Notes: generated by a model not told the origin, from the sequence alone. A stretch of 64,000 nucleotides of DNA from JBEISR01 sp044371425 (GCA_044371425.1 JBILTR010000004.1:186001-250000), one strand, 5' to 3'; shown: positions 18,994-28,342, counted from the first letter of the stretch. Made by a program: numbers and translations.

Positions 18994-19524
18994 ATGAGTC
19001 GACGCCCCGGCATGAATCTCAATGACTACATCCGGAACATCCCTGACTTTCCAAAACCAGGGATCCAGTTCAAGGATATCACCCCGCTCCTTCTGAACCC
19101 GGAAGCATTCCAAGAATCGATCGACCGACTGGCCGACCATTACGCGGGCCAGCAGATCGATCTGGTCGTTGCAGCGGAAGCTCGAGGCTTCCTGTTCGCC
19201 GCCCCTTTGGCGATCCAGTTGAACGCCGGTCTGGTTCCAATCCGCAAACCGGGAAAACTGCCCTACGAAACCTTCCAGTACACCTACGAACTCGAATACG
19301 GGTCCGATACGCTGGAGATGCACACGGACGCCGTACGCCCAGGTCAGCGCGTGCTAGTTTTGGACGACCTTCTCGCGACCGGAGGCACGGTGACCGCCTG
19401 CTGTCGGATGGTCGAAAAACTACAGGCGACCATTGTCGGCTGCGCCTTTGCGATTGAACTGACCGCCTTGGGAGGTCGCTCCAAATTGGCCCCCTATCCC
19501 GTCTTTAGCCTCCTGGAACTTTGA
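18994..19524 (+). CDS. apt: adenine phosphoribosyltransferase
   Basis: Salvages adenine to AMP with PRPP. IRNIPDFPKPGIQFKDITPL is the Apt N-terminal signature, followed by AAEARGFLFAAPLA, PIRKPGKLPYET and the PRPP motif VLVLDDLLATGGTVTA. The length of 176 aa is normal. ATG 18994 has GAAAGG eight bases upstream. ATG 19012 (170 aa) is also possible but lacks a ribosome site. It lies 53 bp after guaA and 7 bp before uvrC, so guaA-apt-uvrC may be one transcript. Confidence 0.95.
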   Translation: MSRRPGMNLNDYIRNIPDFPKPGIQFKDITPLLLNPEAFQESIDRLADHYAGQQIDLVVAAEARGFLFAAPLAIQLNAGLVPIRKPGKLPYETFQYTYELEYGSDTLEMHTDAVRPGQRVLVLDDLLATGGTVTACCRMVEKLQATIVGCAFAIELTALGGRSKLAPYPVFSLLEL

Positions 19525-19531
19525 GTCCGAT

Positions 19532-20917
19532 ATGGGCAATGACGATCCGCTGAGGGAATCGGATGGGGCCGGCGACAGCCAGTCGGAGGGCCTGGGGTAT
19601 CGTCGAGCGGCAGAGAAGGCAAAAGGGTTTCCGCAAAGCCCTGGGGTCTACCTGATGAAGGACCACCAGGGCCTAGTGATCTACATCGGCAAAGCGAAAA
19701 ACCTCAAGAATCGCGCTTCCAGTTACTTTCACGATACCGCGATGCAGGATCCACGTCTTGCAGCTTGGGTGCGAGAGATCTGCGACATCGACTTCCTGCC
19801 GTGCACCAGTGAGGTCGACGCGCTCTTGACCGAGAACCGACTGATCAAGGATATCCAGCCCCGTTACAACAAGGAACTAAAAGACGACAAAACCTATCCC
19901 TACCTGATGATCGTGACCCACGAAGAGTTCCCACGCGTCGAGGTGACCAGAACCCCTAGGCAACGCGGGGCGAAGCTGTACGGACCATTCACCAGTGTGG
20001 CCCAACTACGTGGGGCACTTCAGGTCCTGCAGCGACTGTTTCGATTTCGTACCTGCTCCCTGGATCTCGATTCATCCGATCCCAGGTGGCGATGGTTCCG
20101 CCCCTGCCTTTTGGCATCGATCAAGCAATGCTCGGCACCTTGCAATCTGCGCATTTCCCGCGAGGACTATCGCCGCGACATTCGGCGTCTCCAGCTGTTC
20201 TTGGAAGGAGGAAGGGAACGGCTGGTGCAGCAGATGGAAGAGGAGATGCGGCAGGCAAGCAAGGAAATGGCATTCGAAAAGGCAGCTCGCATCCGCGACG
20301 AATTGAAGCTGCTGGCATCGCTGGACGAACGCGGGCAGATCGATCGCCACGCACAGCCCGAAGTCTTTCAAATCGATCCCAAACGGGGCCTTCGAGGACT
20401 GAAAAAGATTCTCCAGTTACCGGACGTTCCTCGCGTGATCGAAGGAATTGATATCGCGCATTTGGGAGGAAGAGAAACCGTCGCTTCCCTGGTTCAGTTC
20501 ATCGACGGGCTTCCATTCAAGCCGGGTTATCGTCGCTATCGCATTCGCGACGTCGACGGAATTGACGACTTTCGCAGCATCCATGAAGTTGTTTCGCGTC
20601 GTTTCCGGCGCGCCTTGCACCAGGACGACCCATTTCCCGATCTCCTGCTGATCGATGGCGGAAAAGGACAGCTCAACGCTGCTCTTGCCGCCTTTCGAGA
20701 CCAGCAAATTCAGCCCCCGGTGCTGCTATCCCTCGCCAAAAGGGAAGAGGAAATCTACCTGCCAGGCGAATCCGAACCGCTGCGACTGCAGCGCAACGCA
20801 TTTTCGCTCCGACTATTGCAATACGTGCGCGACGAAGCGCATCGCTTTGCCCAGCATTATCACCATATCCTCCGAAGAAAGAAAACTTTCGACGAGGATC
20901 CGCCGATCACGCCTTGA
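19532..20917 (+). CDS. uvrC: UvrC-type excinuclease subunit, short form
   Basis: Nucleotide-excision-repair nuclease. The GIY-YIG domain has GVY at 38-40, YIG at 51-53, Arg61 and a Glu in LLTENRLIKDIQPRYN. A UVR-type helix pair follows (EMRQASKEMAFEKAARIRDE). The RNase H-like domain keeps its acidic residues: Asp in EGIDIAHLGG, DD in GIDDFRSIHE, Asp in LLIDGGKGQLNAA, and His in RDEAHRFAQ. The protein is 461 aa against about 610 in E. coli: the tandem HhH domain at the C-terminus is absent and the middle is shorter. Both active sites look intact, so it is probably functional, perhaps using another factor for DNA bending. Confidence 0.88.
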   Translation: MGNDDPLRESDGAGDSQSEGLGYRRAAEKAKGFPQSPGVYLMKDHQGLVIYIGKAKNLKNRASSYFHDTAMQDPRLAAWVREICDIDFLPCTSEVDALLTENRLIKDIQPRYNKELKDDKTYPYLMIVTHEEFPRVEVTRTPRQRGAKLYGPFTSVAQLRGALQVLQRLFRFRTCSLDLDSSDPRWRWFRPCLLASIKQCSAPCNLRISREDYRRDIRRLQLFLEGGRERLVQQMEEEMRQASKEMAFEKAARIRDELKLLASLDERGQIDRHAQPEVFQIDPKRGLRGLKKILQLPDVPRVIEGIDIAHLGGRETVASLVQFIDGLPFKPGYRRYRIRDVDGIDDFRSIHEVVSRRFRRALHQDDPFPDLLLIDGGKGQLNAALAAFRDQQIQPPVLLSLAKREEEIYLPGESEPLRLQRNAFSLRLLQYVRDEAHRFAQHYHHILRRKKTFDEDPPITP

Positions 20918-21388
20918 ACCAGATCCCAGCAGCGGGTTTCTAAATTTTTCCATCGGAAAATAGCTTGAAACGACAAGCCCGCAGAGCGATGAGGCGACAG
21001 CCAACCATCGCTACCCCACGGTACCATGCTGGAATTTCAAAGCTGTTTGCCGGTCAGGCGCAAGCCAGCCCCTTCTTTTGCGCAAACCGAATCAGACCGA
21101 AGGGCTCTCGCCGCTCCACTTCCATTTGGCAAAACACCCTGACGGCTCCGCACCCACCGTCCGGAGACCTCGCGTCGACGCCTTCCACCAGACGAAGTGA
21201 AGCAATCACGACCCACAGTGGTCCAAGATAGACCCCAAAAAAGCGGTCGACGCCTTGCCCGCCTCCCTTCCGGGGCCAACAATCGATCGGATCTCCCACG
21301 GTCGCCGCTTTCCGGTAGAGTCCTGGGTCGATCCTGCCCGATGAGCGCAACATCGAATTGGCCGATGGAAGTATCGGCCTGCTGCAAC
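20918..21388. other. intergenic region, 471 bp, no clear gene
   Basis: No gene is firmly supported. A minus-strand frame over about 21054-21250 has a short hydrophobic segment (GVYLGPLWVVIASLRLVEG) and reasonable codon choice, but no start codon with a ribosome site. It could be a decayed gene. The promoter of the following gene is not evident. Confidence 0.35.
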
Positions 21389-22498
21389 ATGAATAAAGTC
21401 CGCAAGTCGATCGCTTGGCATGCTGCCAAGCTGCTGCACTCCCGAGAAGAAACCCAGTGGCATCGCGCCAAATGGAAGGCAGCTCGCCGGCAGATCGGTG
21501 GCCGTATCTCGCCTCGGGATCTCCCAACTCATGAAGAGATCGAGTTCCAGCTTCGATCGATCACACGCCAATTGGAAGGGGATCCCGATCAGGCACATTG
21601 GCATCGTCTGAAGGAAATCGCCGCCCAATTGATGCAGCGATGGGAGGAGCACCAACCTCTTCTGATCGGTTCAGTCGCTTCGGGTTCCGTGCGAGACGAC
21701 TCCGACATCAACCTCGTACTCTTTGCAACCAACGTCGATCGAGCTGCCGAGAGAATCATGGAGGAGCCATCCGAAAGTCGATGGATCGATCAGCCTTGGA
21801 GTTCCGGTGGAACGATCCCGTTGACCGGTCGTGAATTGTCGACCACCTGCAGAGGCGTCTTGCTGAGGCTTTGGGTGGTACCCGAATCGGCCAAGAACCG
21901 CCCGTGGTACGACCCCAATCGAAAACGCGAAATCCGCACCCAGGACATCGGCGAGCTGATGCAATCGCTTGAGCCTCTGGATGAACCGCACAATTCAGAC
22001 CCAACAGAACTCGATCCCTACACTTGGTTTGCTCAATTGCTGGAGTCGCTGGAAGAGGTGCCGGTCGATCTCAAGGAACATCCCGAAGGAGACCTTCTGT
22101 TCCACTCGCTGCAGGTGTTTGCGATGGCATCGAAGGAATTCCCCAATGATCTGGAGGCGCTGGAAGCCGCCTTGCTGCATGATGTAGGAGCTCTGACTGC
22201 GACGGAGGACTGGCAGCAGGCTAGCGTCGCTCTCTTGGGAGAATCCATCACCCCAAGAACTGCTTGGCTGATCGAACATTGGCCAGAAGCTCTGCTGGCA
22301 CGCGAAAGCCGACTTGGCGCTCGTGCACTCAGACGACTGAACGATCACCCCGACTGGGATCTACTGTTGGAGTTGGTGGCGATGGATCAGCAAGGCAGAG
22401 GCGGTGACCTTGCGACACCCTCTCTGGACGAAGCGATCCATCAGCTTCGGCAACTCCATCTCCAGTGCGAGGGACAGGAGGATACATGGGCCCCGTAG
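21389..22498 (+). CDS. nucleotidyltransferase-like plus HD-domain protein
   Basis: The 369-aa protein starts with a charged helical region (MNKVRKSIAWHAAKLLHSRE). A pol-beta-type nucleotidyltransferase motif follows (IGSVASGSVRDDSDINLVLF), then a C-terminal helical region with FHSLQVF and EAALLHDVG, which fits an HD phosphohydrolase domain. The canonical metal motif is GS with DxD; here the second Asp is Asn (SDIN), so transferase activity is uncertain. Similar charged N-termini occur in planctomycete conserved proteins. The start is ambiguous: ATG 21389 begins the conserved part, while 21341 and 21365 are also possible. It overlaps the next gene by 13 bp, indicating translational coupling. 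Confidence 0.6.
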   Translation: MNKVRKSIAWHAAKLLHSREETQWHRAKWKAARRQIGGRISPRDLPTHEEIEFQLRSITRQLEGDPDQAHWHRLKEIAAQLMQRWEEHQPLLIGSVASGSVRDDSDINLVLFATNVDRAAERIMEEPSESRWIDQPWSSGGTIPLTGRELSTTCRGVLLRLWVVPESAKNRPWYDPNRKREIRTQDIGELMQSLEPLDEPHNSDPTELDPYTWFAQLLESLEEVPVDLKEHPEGDLLFHSLQVFAMASKEFPNDLEALEAALLHDVGALTATEDWQQASVALLGESITPRTAWLIEHWPEALLARESRLGARALRRLNDHPDWDLLLELVAMDQQGRGGDLATPSLDEAIHQLRQLHLQCEGQEDTWAP

Positions 22499-22830
22499 AG
22501 TCATCTCCAGAGGAACCGACGCGCCACTATTACCTGCTGATCTATGAAGTACCGGAAGATTACGCGGAGGCTCGAGCCGCTTATCGAATGGAGCACTTGG
22601 AGTTAGCACGGCGATTCGAAGCAACTGGACTGCTGCTTGGTGGAGCGGTTGGAGATCCCGTCGAGCAGGCGGTGCTGCTGTTTCGAAGCCCAGGGCCAGA
22701 AGTCGCTCGGGAATTCGCTTCGTTGGATCCCTACGTGCGCCACGGAGTGGTGCGCGCTTGGAAGGTCGTGCGGTGGAATGTGGTGGCAGGTCAGTGGCTT
22801 CCCAGAACCGATGGCGCGGCTGGGAGATAA
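22486..22830 (+). CDS. YciI-family protein
   Basis: A 114-aa ferredoxin-like-fold protein of the YciI group. It shows YYLLIYEVPEDYAEARAA at the start, then MEHLELARRFEATGLLLGGA and DPVEQAVLLF, ending with DPYVRHGVVRAWKVVRWNVV. The His of MEHL and the Asp of SLDPYV are the kind of His-Asp pair thought to be catalytic in YciI; biological substrates are mostly unknown. ATG 22486 has a strong AGGAGG and lies inside the end of the preceding gene, so it is translationally coupled to the NT/HD protein. Confidence 0.85.
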   Translation: MGPVESSPEEPTRHYYLLIYEVPEDYAEARAAYRMEHLELARRFEATGLLLGGAVGDPVEQAVLLFRSPGPEVAREFASLDPYVRHGVVRAWKVVRWNVVAGQWLPRTDGAAGR

Positions 22831-22907
22831 CGAATCCCTCACAACCAACGAACGGTTGCCTTGATTAAGTGGCGGATAGCAGTGACTGGCTTCAGAACCA
22901 CATGACT

Positions 22908-23852
22908 TTATCTTTCCAAAATCGCGGTCACCGGAAAGTGATCCGACGGGGTTCTCCCTTCCGCATCGGCGGTTCGATCGATGGAGGACTCTAGCACCTT
23001 CCAGCCGGCCGAAACAGCGATCCAGTCGATGCGCTCCCCAGTGGAATTGGCGAGCTGGAAGCCAGAGAAAGTCCCCTCGCGATCCCCCCGCTGGGGATGC
23101 GCCGCGCGGAAGGCGTCACGCAAAAGGCTTGGATTTCCTGAAGAAGCTTCGGAAACAAAGAGCGCCCTGTACGGATCGCTATCCTCCCCCGCATTGAAGT
23201 CTCCAGTCAACACGACATCACACCGCTGCGACGGGGACTTGCTGCTGCGTTCTAAAGCCCAGCGGGCCAGCAGCCGGGCCGATTCCAGCCGAGCCTTAAC
23301 GCCGCGATGATCGAAGTGGACGTTGATCCAAAGCAGATCGGCGGCATCTTCGCGCTGCACTTCACGCAACAGGACCCAGGTGGCGATCCGCGGCAGAGCC
23401 GCGTCCCAGCCGCGGCTGGCGATTTGCTCCGGTGTCTCACTGAGCCAAAAGGTGCCGCGGTCGATGCATCGCCATCGATCCGCTTTCCAGAAGACCGAAG
23501 CCATCTCCCCTCGGCGGTCCCCGTCGTCACGGCCAACACCATACGAGTCGTAACCTTGCAGTTGCTCCTGAAGAAAATCGTGTTGCCAATCGAGTGTTTC
23601 CTGAGTGCCCAAAAGGTCGGGCTTCGACTGATCGATCAAAGCAACCAATCTTCCTTTTCGAACATTCCAGTGGTTCTCGCCGTCGGCAGCCGTCCCGTAC
23701 CGGATGTTGTAGCTCATCACCCGCACCGGTTCCGCTGATTTCCCCGTATGCGCAGGGAGAACCATGCTGCCCCCAATACAAACAAGCAACATTCGGAAAA
23801 CGTGGCAGAACGCAGCCCCCCAAGACGGCAACCGCTCCATTCGACGATGCAT
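22908..23852 (-). CDS. secreted endonuclease/exonuclease/phosphatase-family protein
   Basis: A 314-aa metal-dependent hydrolase of the EEP (DNase I/AP endonuclease) superfamily. Motifs in order are RVMSYNIRYGT, LLGTQETLDWQHDFL (metal Glu), HFDHRGVKARLESARLL, LTGDFNAGEDSDPYRAL (Asp and Asn) and the final PSDHFPVTAIL (Asp-His). A hydrophobic N-terminal segment, VFRMLLVCIGGSMVLPAHTG, is consistent with export, so it may act on extracellular phosphoesters or nucleic acids rather than on chromosomal damage. ATG 23840 is an alternative start. It converges with the YciI gene. Confidence 0.85.
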   Translation of the reverse strand: MHRRMERLPSWGAAFCHVFRMLLVCIGGSMVLPAHTGKSAEPVRVMSYNIRYGTAADGENHWNVRKGRLVALIDQSKPDLLGTQETLDWQHDFLQEQLQGYDSYGVGRDDGDRRGEMASVFWKADRWRCIDRGTFWLSETPEQIASRGWDAALPRIATWVLLREVQREDAADLLWINVHFDHRGVKARLESARLLARWALERSSKSPSQRCDVVLTGDFNAGEDSDPYRALFVSEASSGNPSLLRDAFRAAHPQRGDREGTFSGFQLANSTGERIDWIAVSAGWKVLESSIDRTADAEGRTPSDHFPVTAILER

Positions 23853-24143
23853 CTTTTCCTCCGGTTGAAGCGGGAAATTCGAGCGATCTTTCGTGAGGCA
23901 ACGCTGGCCTCGTTGTTCGGTAATGCAGTGTAAGCGAATTTCGATCGAGGCTGCACCCTGCGCATTAGCTGCCGTAATGAATGCAGCATCATGAACCGAT
24001 TTCGCTGATGCAAGAGGGCAACCTCAGGCAGGCGGTGGGCGTGGCTGTCTTCCTGAGAAGGAACAGCTCCCGTAAAATGCAGGTTTGGTTAGAGGATGGC
24101 GGAAGAGAGTGTCACCAAGAAGGCCAAACGCATTGTGAAACGG

Positions 24144-25226
24144 ATGTTCAATTTCTCGGCTGGCCCTGCGGTCATGCCGGTACCGGTTTTGGAGCAGATT
24201 CGCGACGAGATGCTGTGCTTGCCGGGGGTGGGCGCTTCGGTGATGGAAATCTCTCATCGTAGCGATCCATTTCTTGCGATTCAGGAGGAGGCTAAGCAGC
24301 GGCTGATTCGGCTGCTGGGAGTCCCTCAGTCGCACGAGGTGCTTTTTCTGCAGGGTGGATCGCGACTGCAGTTTTCCATGATTCCGATGAATCTCCTGCG
24401 AGGCCAACCCCTAGCGGCCAAGTATCTGGTGACAGGCACTTGGGGAAAGTCCGCCTACGACGAAGCGATCAAAGAGGGTCCGGTTGATCTGGTATGGGAT
24501 GGGAAAGCGACCAATTACGATCGCTTGCCAGAACCAGCGATCTGGGATCAGGTCGGATCGGGCAGCTACCTGCATGTGACCAGCAACGAGACCATTCAGG
24601 GAGTGCAGTTCCAGGAACTTCCCGGCATGCCATCTTGCCCGCTGGTTTGCGATAGCTCTTCCGACTTTCTCCATCGTCCCGTCGACGTCAGTCGCTACGG
24701 CATCCTCTATGCATGCGCCCAGAAGAACGCCGGTCCTGCGGGGGTCACCGTGGTGGTGATCGAAAAGGGGCTATTGCAGCGATCGGAGAAAGACCTACCG
24801 GGCTATCTTTCGTTCCGCAACCACGCCGAAAACGATTCGATGTGGAATACGCCTCCCACTTTCGCCATTTACGCATTGGGTCTAGTGGCCAAATGGCTGG
24901 AGGAAACCGTGGGTGGGCTGGAAGCAATGCTGACCAGAAACCAGAGAAAGGCTCGACGACTCTACGATATCGTGGATCGCTACCCACAGCTCTATCAGGG
25001 CCACGCCCAACCATCTTGCCGTTCACTGATGAACGTCACTTTTCGCCTTCCCTCTCCCGAAATCGAAAAGGCCTTTCTCAAGGGAGCTCAGGAAGCGATG
25101 CTGGACGGGCTGAAGGGTCACCGAAGCGTCGGGGGGATACGCGCGAGTATCTATAACGCGATGCCCGAAGAGGGCGTCGAGGCGTTGGCCAGCTACATGG
25201 AACAATTCGCGGCCCATCACGGTTAG
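24144..25226 (+). CDS. serC: phosphoserine aminotransferase
   Basis: Second step of serine synthesis, a PLP-dependent transamination of 3-phosphohydroxypyruvate. MFNFSAGPAVMPVPVLEQIR is the family N-terminus. LQGGSRLQFSMIPMN and VTSNETIQGVQF follow, then the PLP-lysine region LYACAQKNAGPAGVTVVVI and, near the end, SVGGIRASIYNAMPEEGV. From ATG 24144 the length is 360 aa, close to E. coli SerC (362). An ATG at 24096 would add 16 charged residues and has a poorly spaced ribosome site. serA follows after 48 bp, so the two consecutive pathway steps form an operon. Confidence 0.96.
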   Translation: MFNFSAGPAVMPVPVLEQIRDEMLCLPGVGASVMEISHRSDPFLAIQEEAKQRLIRLLGVPQSHEVLFLQGGSRLQFSMIPMNLLRGQPLAAKYLVTGTWGKSAYDEAIKEGPVDLVWDGKATNYDRLPEPAIWDQVGSGSYLHVTSNETIQGVQFQELPGMPSCPLVCDSSSDFLHRPVDVSRYGILYACAQKNAGPAGVTVVVIEKGLLQRSEKDLPGYLSFRNHAENDSMWNTPPTFAIYALGLVAKWLEETVGGLEAMLTRNQRKARRLYDIVDRYPQLYQGHAQPSCRSLMNVTFRLPSPEIEKAFLKGAQEAMLDGLKGHRSVGGIRASIYNAMPEEGVEALASYMEQFAAHHG

Positions 25227-25274
25227 CACCGCAGGCGACACACTTTTTCACTTCCCTCTCACGAAGGTTCTCCC

Positions 25275-26909
25275 ATGGCCAAACATCGCATCCTGGTGCT
25301 CGACCCAATCGCAAGCGAGGGACTCGAGTTGCTGGAAGCTCTTCCCGACTTCGAATACGAAACTCGGTTGGGTCTCAAAGGCGATGCACTCCGATCCAGC
25401 CTTGCCGAGTTCGATGGTGCTATCGTTCGCAGTGGTGTGAAGATTACGGCCGAGTCGTTGGAAGGAAATCGGCGACTGCGAGCGATTGTGAGGGCGGGGG
25501 TAGGTACCGACAACATCGACAAGAATGCAGCCACGCGCCTTGGGATCGTTGTCATGAACACACCAGCGGGAAACACCGTAAGCACGGCGGAGCACACCTT
25601 CGCCATGATGCTGGCTCAATCTCGCTCCATCGCCACAGCAAACCAAAGCCTGGTCGAGGGAAAGTGGGATCGTAAATCGTTCATGGGAACCCAGCTGGCC
25701 GACAAGACGCTTGGGATCATCGGCATGGGGAGGATCGGGCGAGAGGTGGCAGTGCGGGCCCAGGCATTTCAGATGCGGGTCCTCGCGTTTGATCCGTTTT
25801 TGACCGATGAGCAGGCATCGAAGCTGGGGGTCGAACGAGTGGCGACCGTCCCAGAGATGTTGCCCAGGGCAGATTATTTGACGGTTCACACGCCGCTGAC
25901 CAGCGAAACCAAGTACCTGATCGGCCGCAAGGAACTGCCACTGCTGAAGAAGGGGGTTCGCTTGATCAACTGCGCCCGAGGCGGAATCTACGAAGAAGAG
26001 GCGCTCATCGAGGGGCTCAAAAGCGGCCAGATTGGAGGCGTGGCGCTGGATGTTTTCGAAGAAGAACCCTGCGCCAACAGCCCTCTTTTCGGCATGCCCA
26101 ACGTCGTCTGCACACCCCACCTGGGCGCTAGCACCGAAGAGGCTCAAACGCAGGTTGCCATCGAGGGAATCCAACTGCTCATTCAGTTCTTCCAGAAGGG
26201 GGAAATCCGGCACGCTGTAAACGTCGCATCGCTGGATGCCAAGACGATCGACGGGCTGCGAGGATTCCTCGACGCCTCGCACCGACTTGGGCTATTCCTT
26301 GCCCAATGGCATGGCGGTTCGGTGGACTCCTGCCGCTTGACCTACCGTGGAGAAGTCGCCGATCGGGAAACCCAACTGCTGACAGCAGCGTTTTGCGCGG
26401 GGCTGCTGGAACGAGCACTGGAGGAGGATGTCAATGTCGTCAATGCCGAGTGGCTGCTTCGCGAAAGAGGTATTGAATTGACGGAGAACCGAAGCCGTGA
26501 AATGGGAGCCTTCAGTTCGTCGATCGTCGCCGATGTTTCGGGCGGGGACGAACAGATGCGAGCCGGTGTGACGTTGTTCGGAACGCACATGCCGCGATTG
26601 ATCTTGATCGGCGATTACCGCTTGGAAGCATACCTCGATGGCAAACTACTGGTGTTCACCCACCATGACGTACCAGGAATCATCGGACGCGTCGGTACGG
26701 TCTTTGGAAAGCACCACGTCAATATCGGTCAGATGTCGGTTGGCCGTGGCAGCAGCCAACCAGGTGGCCAGGCGATTGGTGTCTTGAACCTAGACAGCTC
26801 ACCACCAGCCCAGGCTCTCGAGCAACTGGCAGCGATTGAAGGAATCCAAAGGGTGCGTGTGATCGAACTGCCGCCGGCCGGTCAGTTCCCACCATGGCTA
26901 CAGACTTGA
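25275..26909 (+). CDS. serA: D-3-phosphoglycerate dehydrogenase, long form
   Basis: First committed step of serine synthesis, oxidising 3-phosphoglycerate with NAD+. The Rossmann motif is LGIIGMGRIGREVAVRAQ. The catalytic Arg lies in INCARGGIYEEEAL, Glu in ALDVFEEEP and His in CTPHLGASTEEAQ. At 544 aa it is the long form with an intervening ASB domain and a C-terminal ACT domain (VFTHHDVPGIIGRVGTVFGK), which usually binds serine for feedback control. Start ATG 25275 follows AAGG. It is downstream of serC with 48 bp between. Confidence 0.96.
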   Translation: MAKHRILVLDPIASEGLELLEALPDFEYETRLGLKGDALRSSLAEFDGAIVRSGVKITAESLEGNRRLRAIVRAGVGTDNIDKNAATRLGIVVMNTPAGNTVSTAEHTFAMMLAQSRSIATANQSLVEGKWDRKSFMGTQLADKTLGIIGMGRIGREVAVRAQAFQMRVLAFDPFLTDEQASKLGVERVATVPEMLPRADYLTVHTPLTSETKYLIGRKELPLLKKGVRLINCARGGIYEEEALIEGLKSGQIGGVALDVFEEEPCANSPLFGMPNVVCTPHLGASTEEAQTQVAIEGIQLLIQFFQKGEIRHAVNVASLDAKTIDGLRGFLDASHRLGLFLAQWHGGSVDSCRLTYRGEVADRETQLLTAAFCAGLLERALEEDVNVVNAEWLLRERGIELTENRSREMGAFSSSIVADVSGGDEQMRAGVTLFGTHMPRLILIGDYRLEAYLDGKLLVFTHHDVPGIIGRVGTVFGKHHVNIGQMSVGRGSSQPGGQAIGVLNLDSSPPAQALEQLAAIEGIQRVRVIELPPAGQFPPWLQT

Positions 26910-27053
26910 TCTTCGCGAGACAGCCTCAAGAATTCCATTCGTTTCCAGAGGCGACAGACGATCGCCAATTCGAAGTGGCACGACACCACACCACCGTCCC
27001 GGCCAACGGCCAGTGAGATGGCGTGACAGGGCGTTGGCTGGGAGACTCCGGCG

Positions 27054-28289
27054 ATGTATGAAGCAAAAAACACACAGCGTGCTGTTGTGAGGATCGGTTA
27101 CGATGGCCGCGTCTACAAAACATTTCGCGGCGATCGCGCAAAGGATCGATTTGAGAACGAATGCATGATCCTGCGCCATCTGGAATCCAGTGGCTGCAAC
27201 TTCGTTCCCCGATTGATCGCCGCTGATCCGGAAAAACTGGAACTGGTCACCAGCAATTGTGGCGCCCGTGTGGAGCAGATGAGCGAAGGTCGCATCGAAG
27301 AGATGTTTGCCTCGCTGCAGAAGTATGGAGTGCGACACGACGATCCTTTCCTTCGCAACATCACCTACCGCGCCAGCGATGGACAGTTCTGCGTCATCGA
27401 TTTCGAGTTTGCAACGCTGATCGATCCCGCCTTGGCCAGCGGTGGTTCAGCGACCGCCACCCCCGAAGGTTCTATGGTTCGTCGAATGCGTTGGTCCGGT
27501 GCGACGCATCCTGGTAGATTCCGCCCCAATAACGAAGATTCGTTTCTCGGCATGCTGCTCGACCGATCCGGAATCCGCTACCTCGGAAAAATCGGGGAAG
27601 CCAGCACCGATCAGCAGGAGTTCCTGTTTGCAGTCAGCGATGGCATGGGGGGCGAGAAATCTGGGGAGTTCGCCAGCAAGATCGCCATCGATAAGATCAC
27701 CCTGATTCTCCCGAAATACTTCGGCCTCTCTTTGGAACGATTCATCGCACACCACCAACAGATTGTCGTCGAGCTGTTCGAAAGCATCCATCAGGAAATG
27801 CTGAAGCTTAGTCGCTACGATCCAGCATGCCGCAATATGGGTGCCACGCTGACCTTGGGATGGTTCAAAAAGGACCATCTATTTTTTGGACACATCGGCG
27901 ACAGCCGGCTTTATCACCTGCCCAGCCAAGGCTCCATGCTCCAGTGCACCGACGACCATTCCCATGTTGGTTGGCTGAGACGCAACGGGAAGATCAACGA
28001 GCGGGAGGCGAGGATGCATCCACGAAAGAACGTTCTGGCGCAGGCGTTGGGTGCTGGCCATCGGTACCTCATCCCTCAGGTTGGCATGCGGCAGGTGCAA
28101 CCCGGTGATCAGTTCCTCCTCTGCACCGATGGGGTGGTGGATGGGCTTTGGGATCGTGCGATGGAGGAGCTGACGCGATCGCCCTCCGCAGCAACCGCCG
28201 ATCTTCCTCCAGCCGATCGACTGGTGCGCGAGGCGGTGGCGGAATCGGGACGCGATAATGCAACCGCTGTGGTTGTTGAGGCGCTCTAG
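27054..28289 (+). CDS. kinase-like domain fused to PP2C-type protein phosphatase
   Basis: Two domains lie in one 411-aa chain. Residues 1-125 form a short RIO/lipopolysaccharide-kinase-like fold: Lys22 in VYKTFRG, an acidic FENECMIL helix, a catalytic-loop motif RHDDPFLRN (Asp96 and Asn102) and the metal motif VIDFEFA (Asp116). There is no clear glycine-rich loop. Residues 145-411 are a PP2C Ser/Thr phosphatase with RPNNEDS, VSDGMGGEKSG, GATLTL, HIGDSRLYHL, LLCTDGVVDGLWD and GRDNATAVVVE, so both metal-binding Asp sets are present. No membrane segment. Such an enzyme could phosphorylate and dephosphorylate one target, or the kinase-like half could be a sensor; this is inference. Confidence 0.8.
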   Translation: MYEAKNTQRAVVRIGYDGRVYKTFRGDRAKDRFENECMILRHLESSGCNFVPRLIAADPEKLELVTSNCGARVEQMSEGRIEEMFASLQKYGVRHDDPFLRNITYRASDGQFCVIDFEFATLIDPALASGGSATATPEGSMVRRMRWSGATHPGRFRPNNEDSFLGMLLDRSGIRYLGKIGEASTDQQEFLFAVSDGMGGEKSGEFASKIAIDKITLILPKYFGLSLERFIAHHQQIVVELFESIHQEMLKLSRYDPACRNMGATLTLGWFKKDHLFFGHIGDSRLYHLPSQGSMLQCTDDHSHVGWLRRNGKINEREARMHPRKNVLAQALGAGHRYLIPQVGMRQVQPGDQFLLCTDGVVDGLWDRAMEELTRSPSAATADLPPADRLVREAVAESGRDNATAVVVEAL

Positions 28290-28342
28290 GTCGCTTCCGT
28301 GCAGCGGTGAATCGAGTTGGCGAAGAAGAAAGCGAAGGAGCG

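Noticed and set aside
21054..21250. Minus-strand candidate small membrane protein
   Set aside because: It has one hydrophobic stretch and fair codon choice, but no start codon with ribosome site and no known relative; kept only as a note in the intergenic entry.
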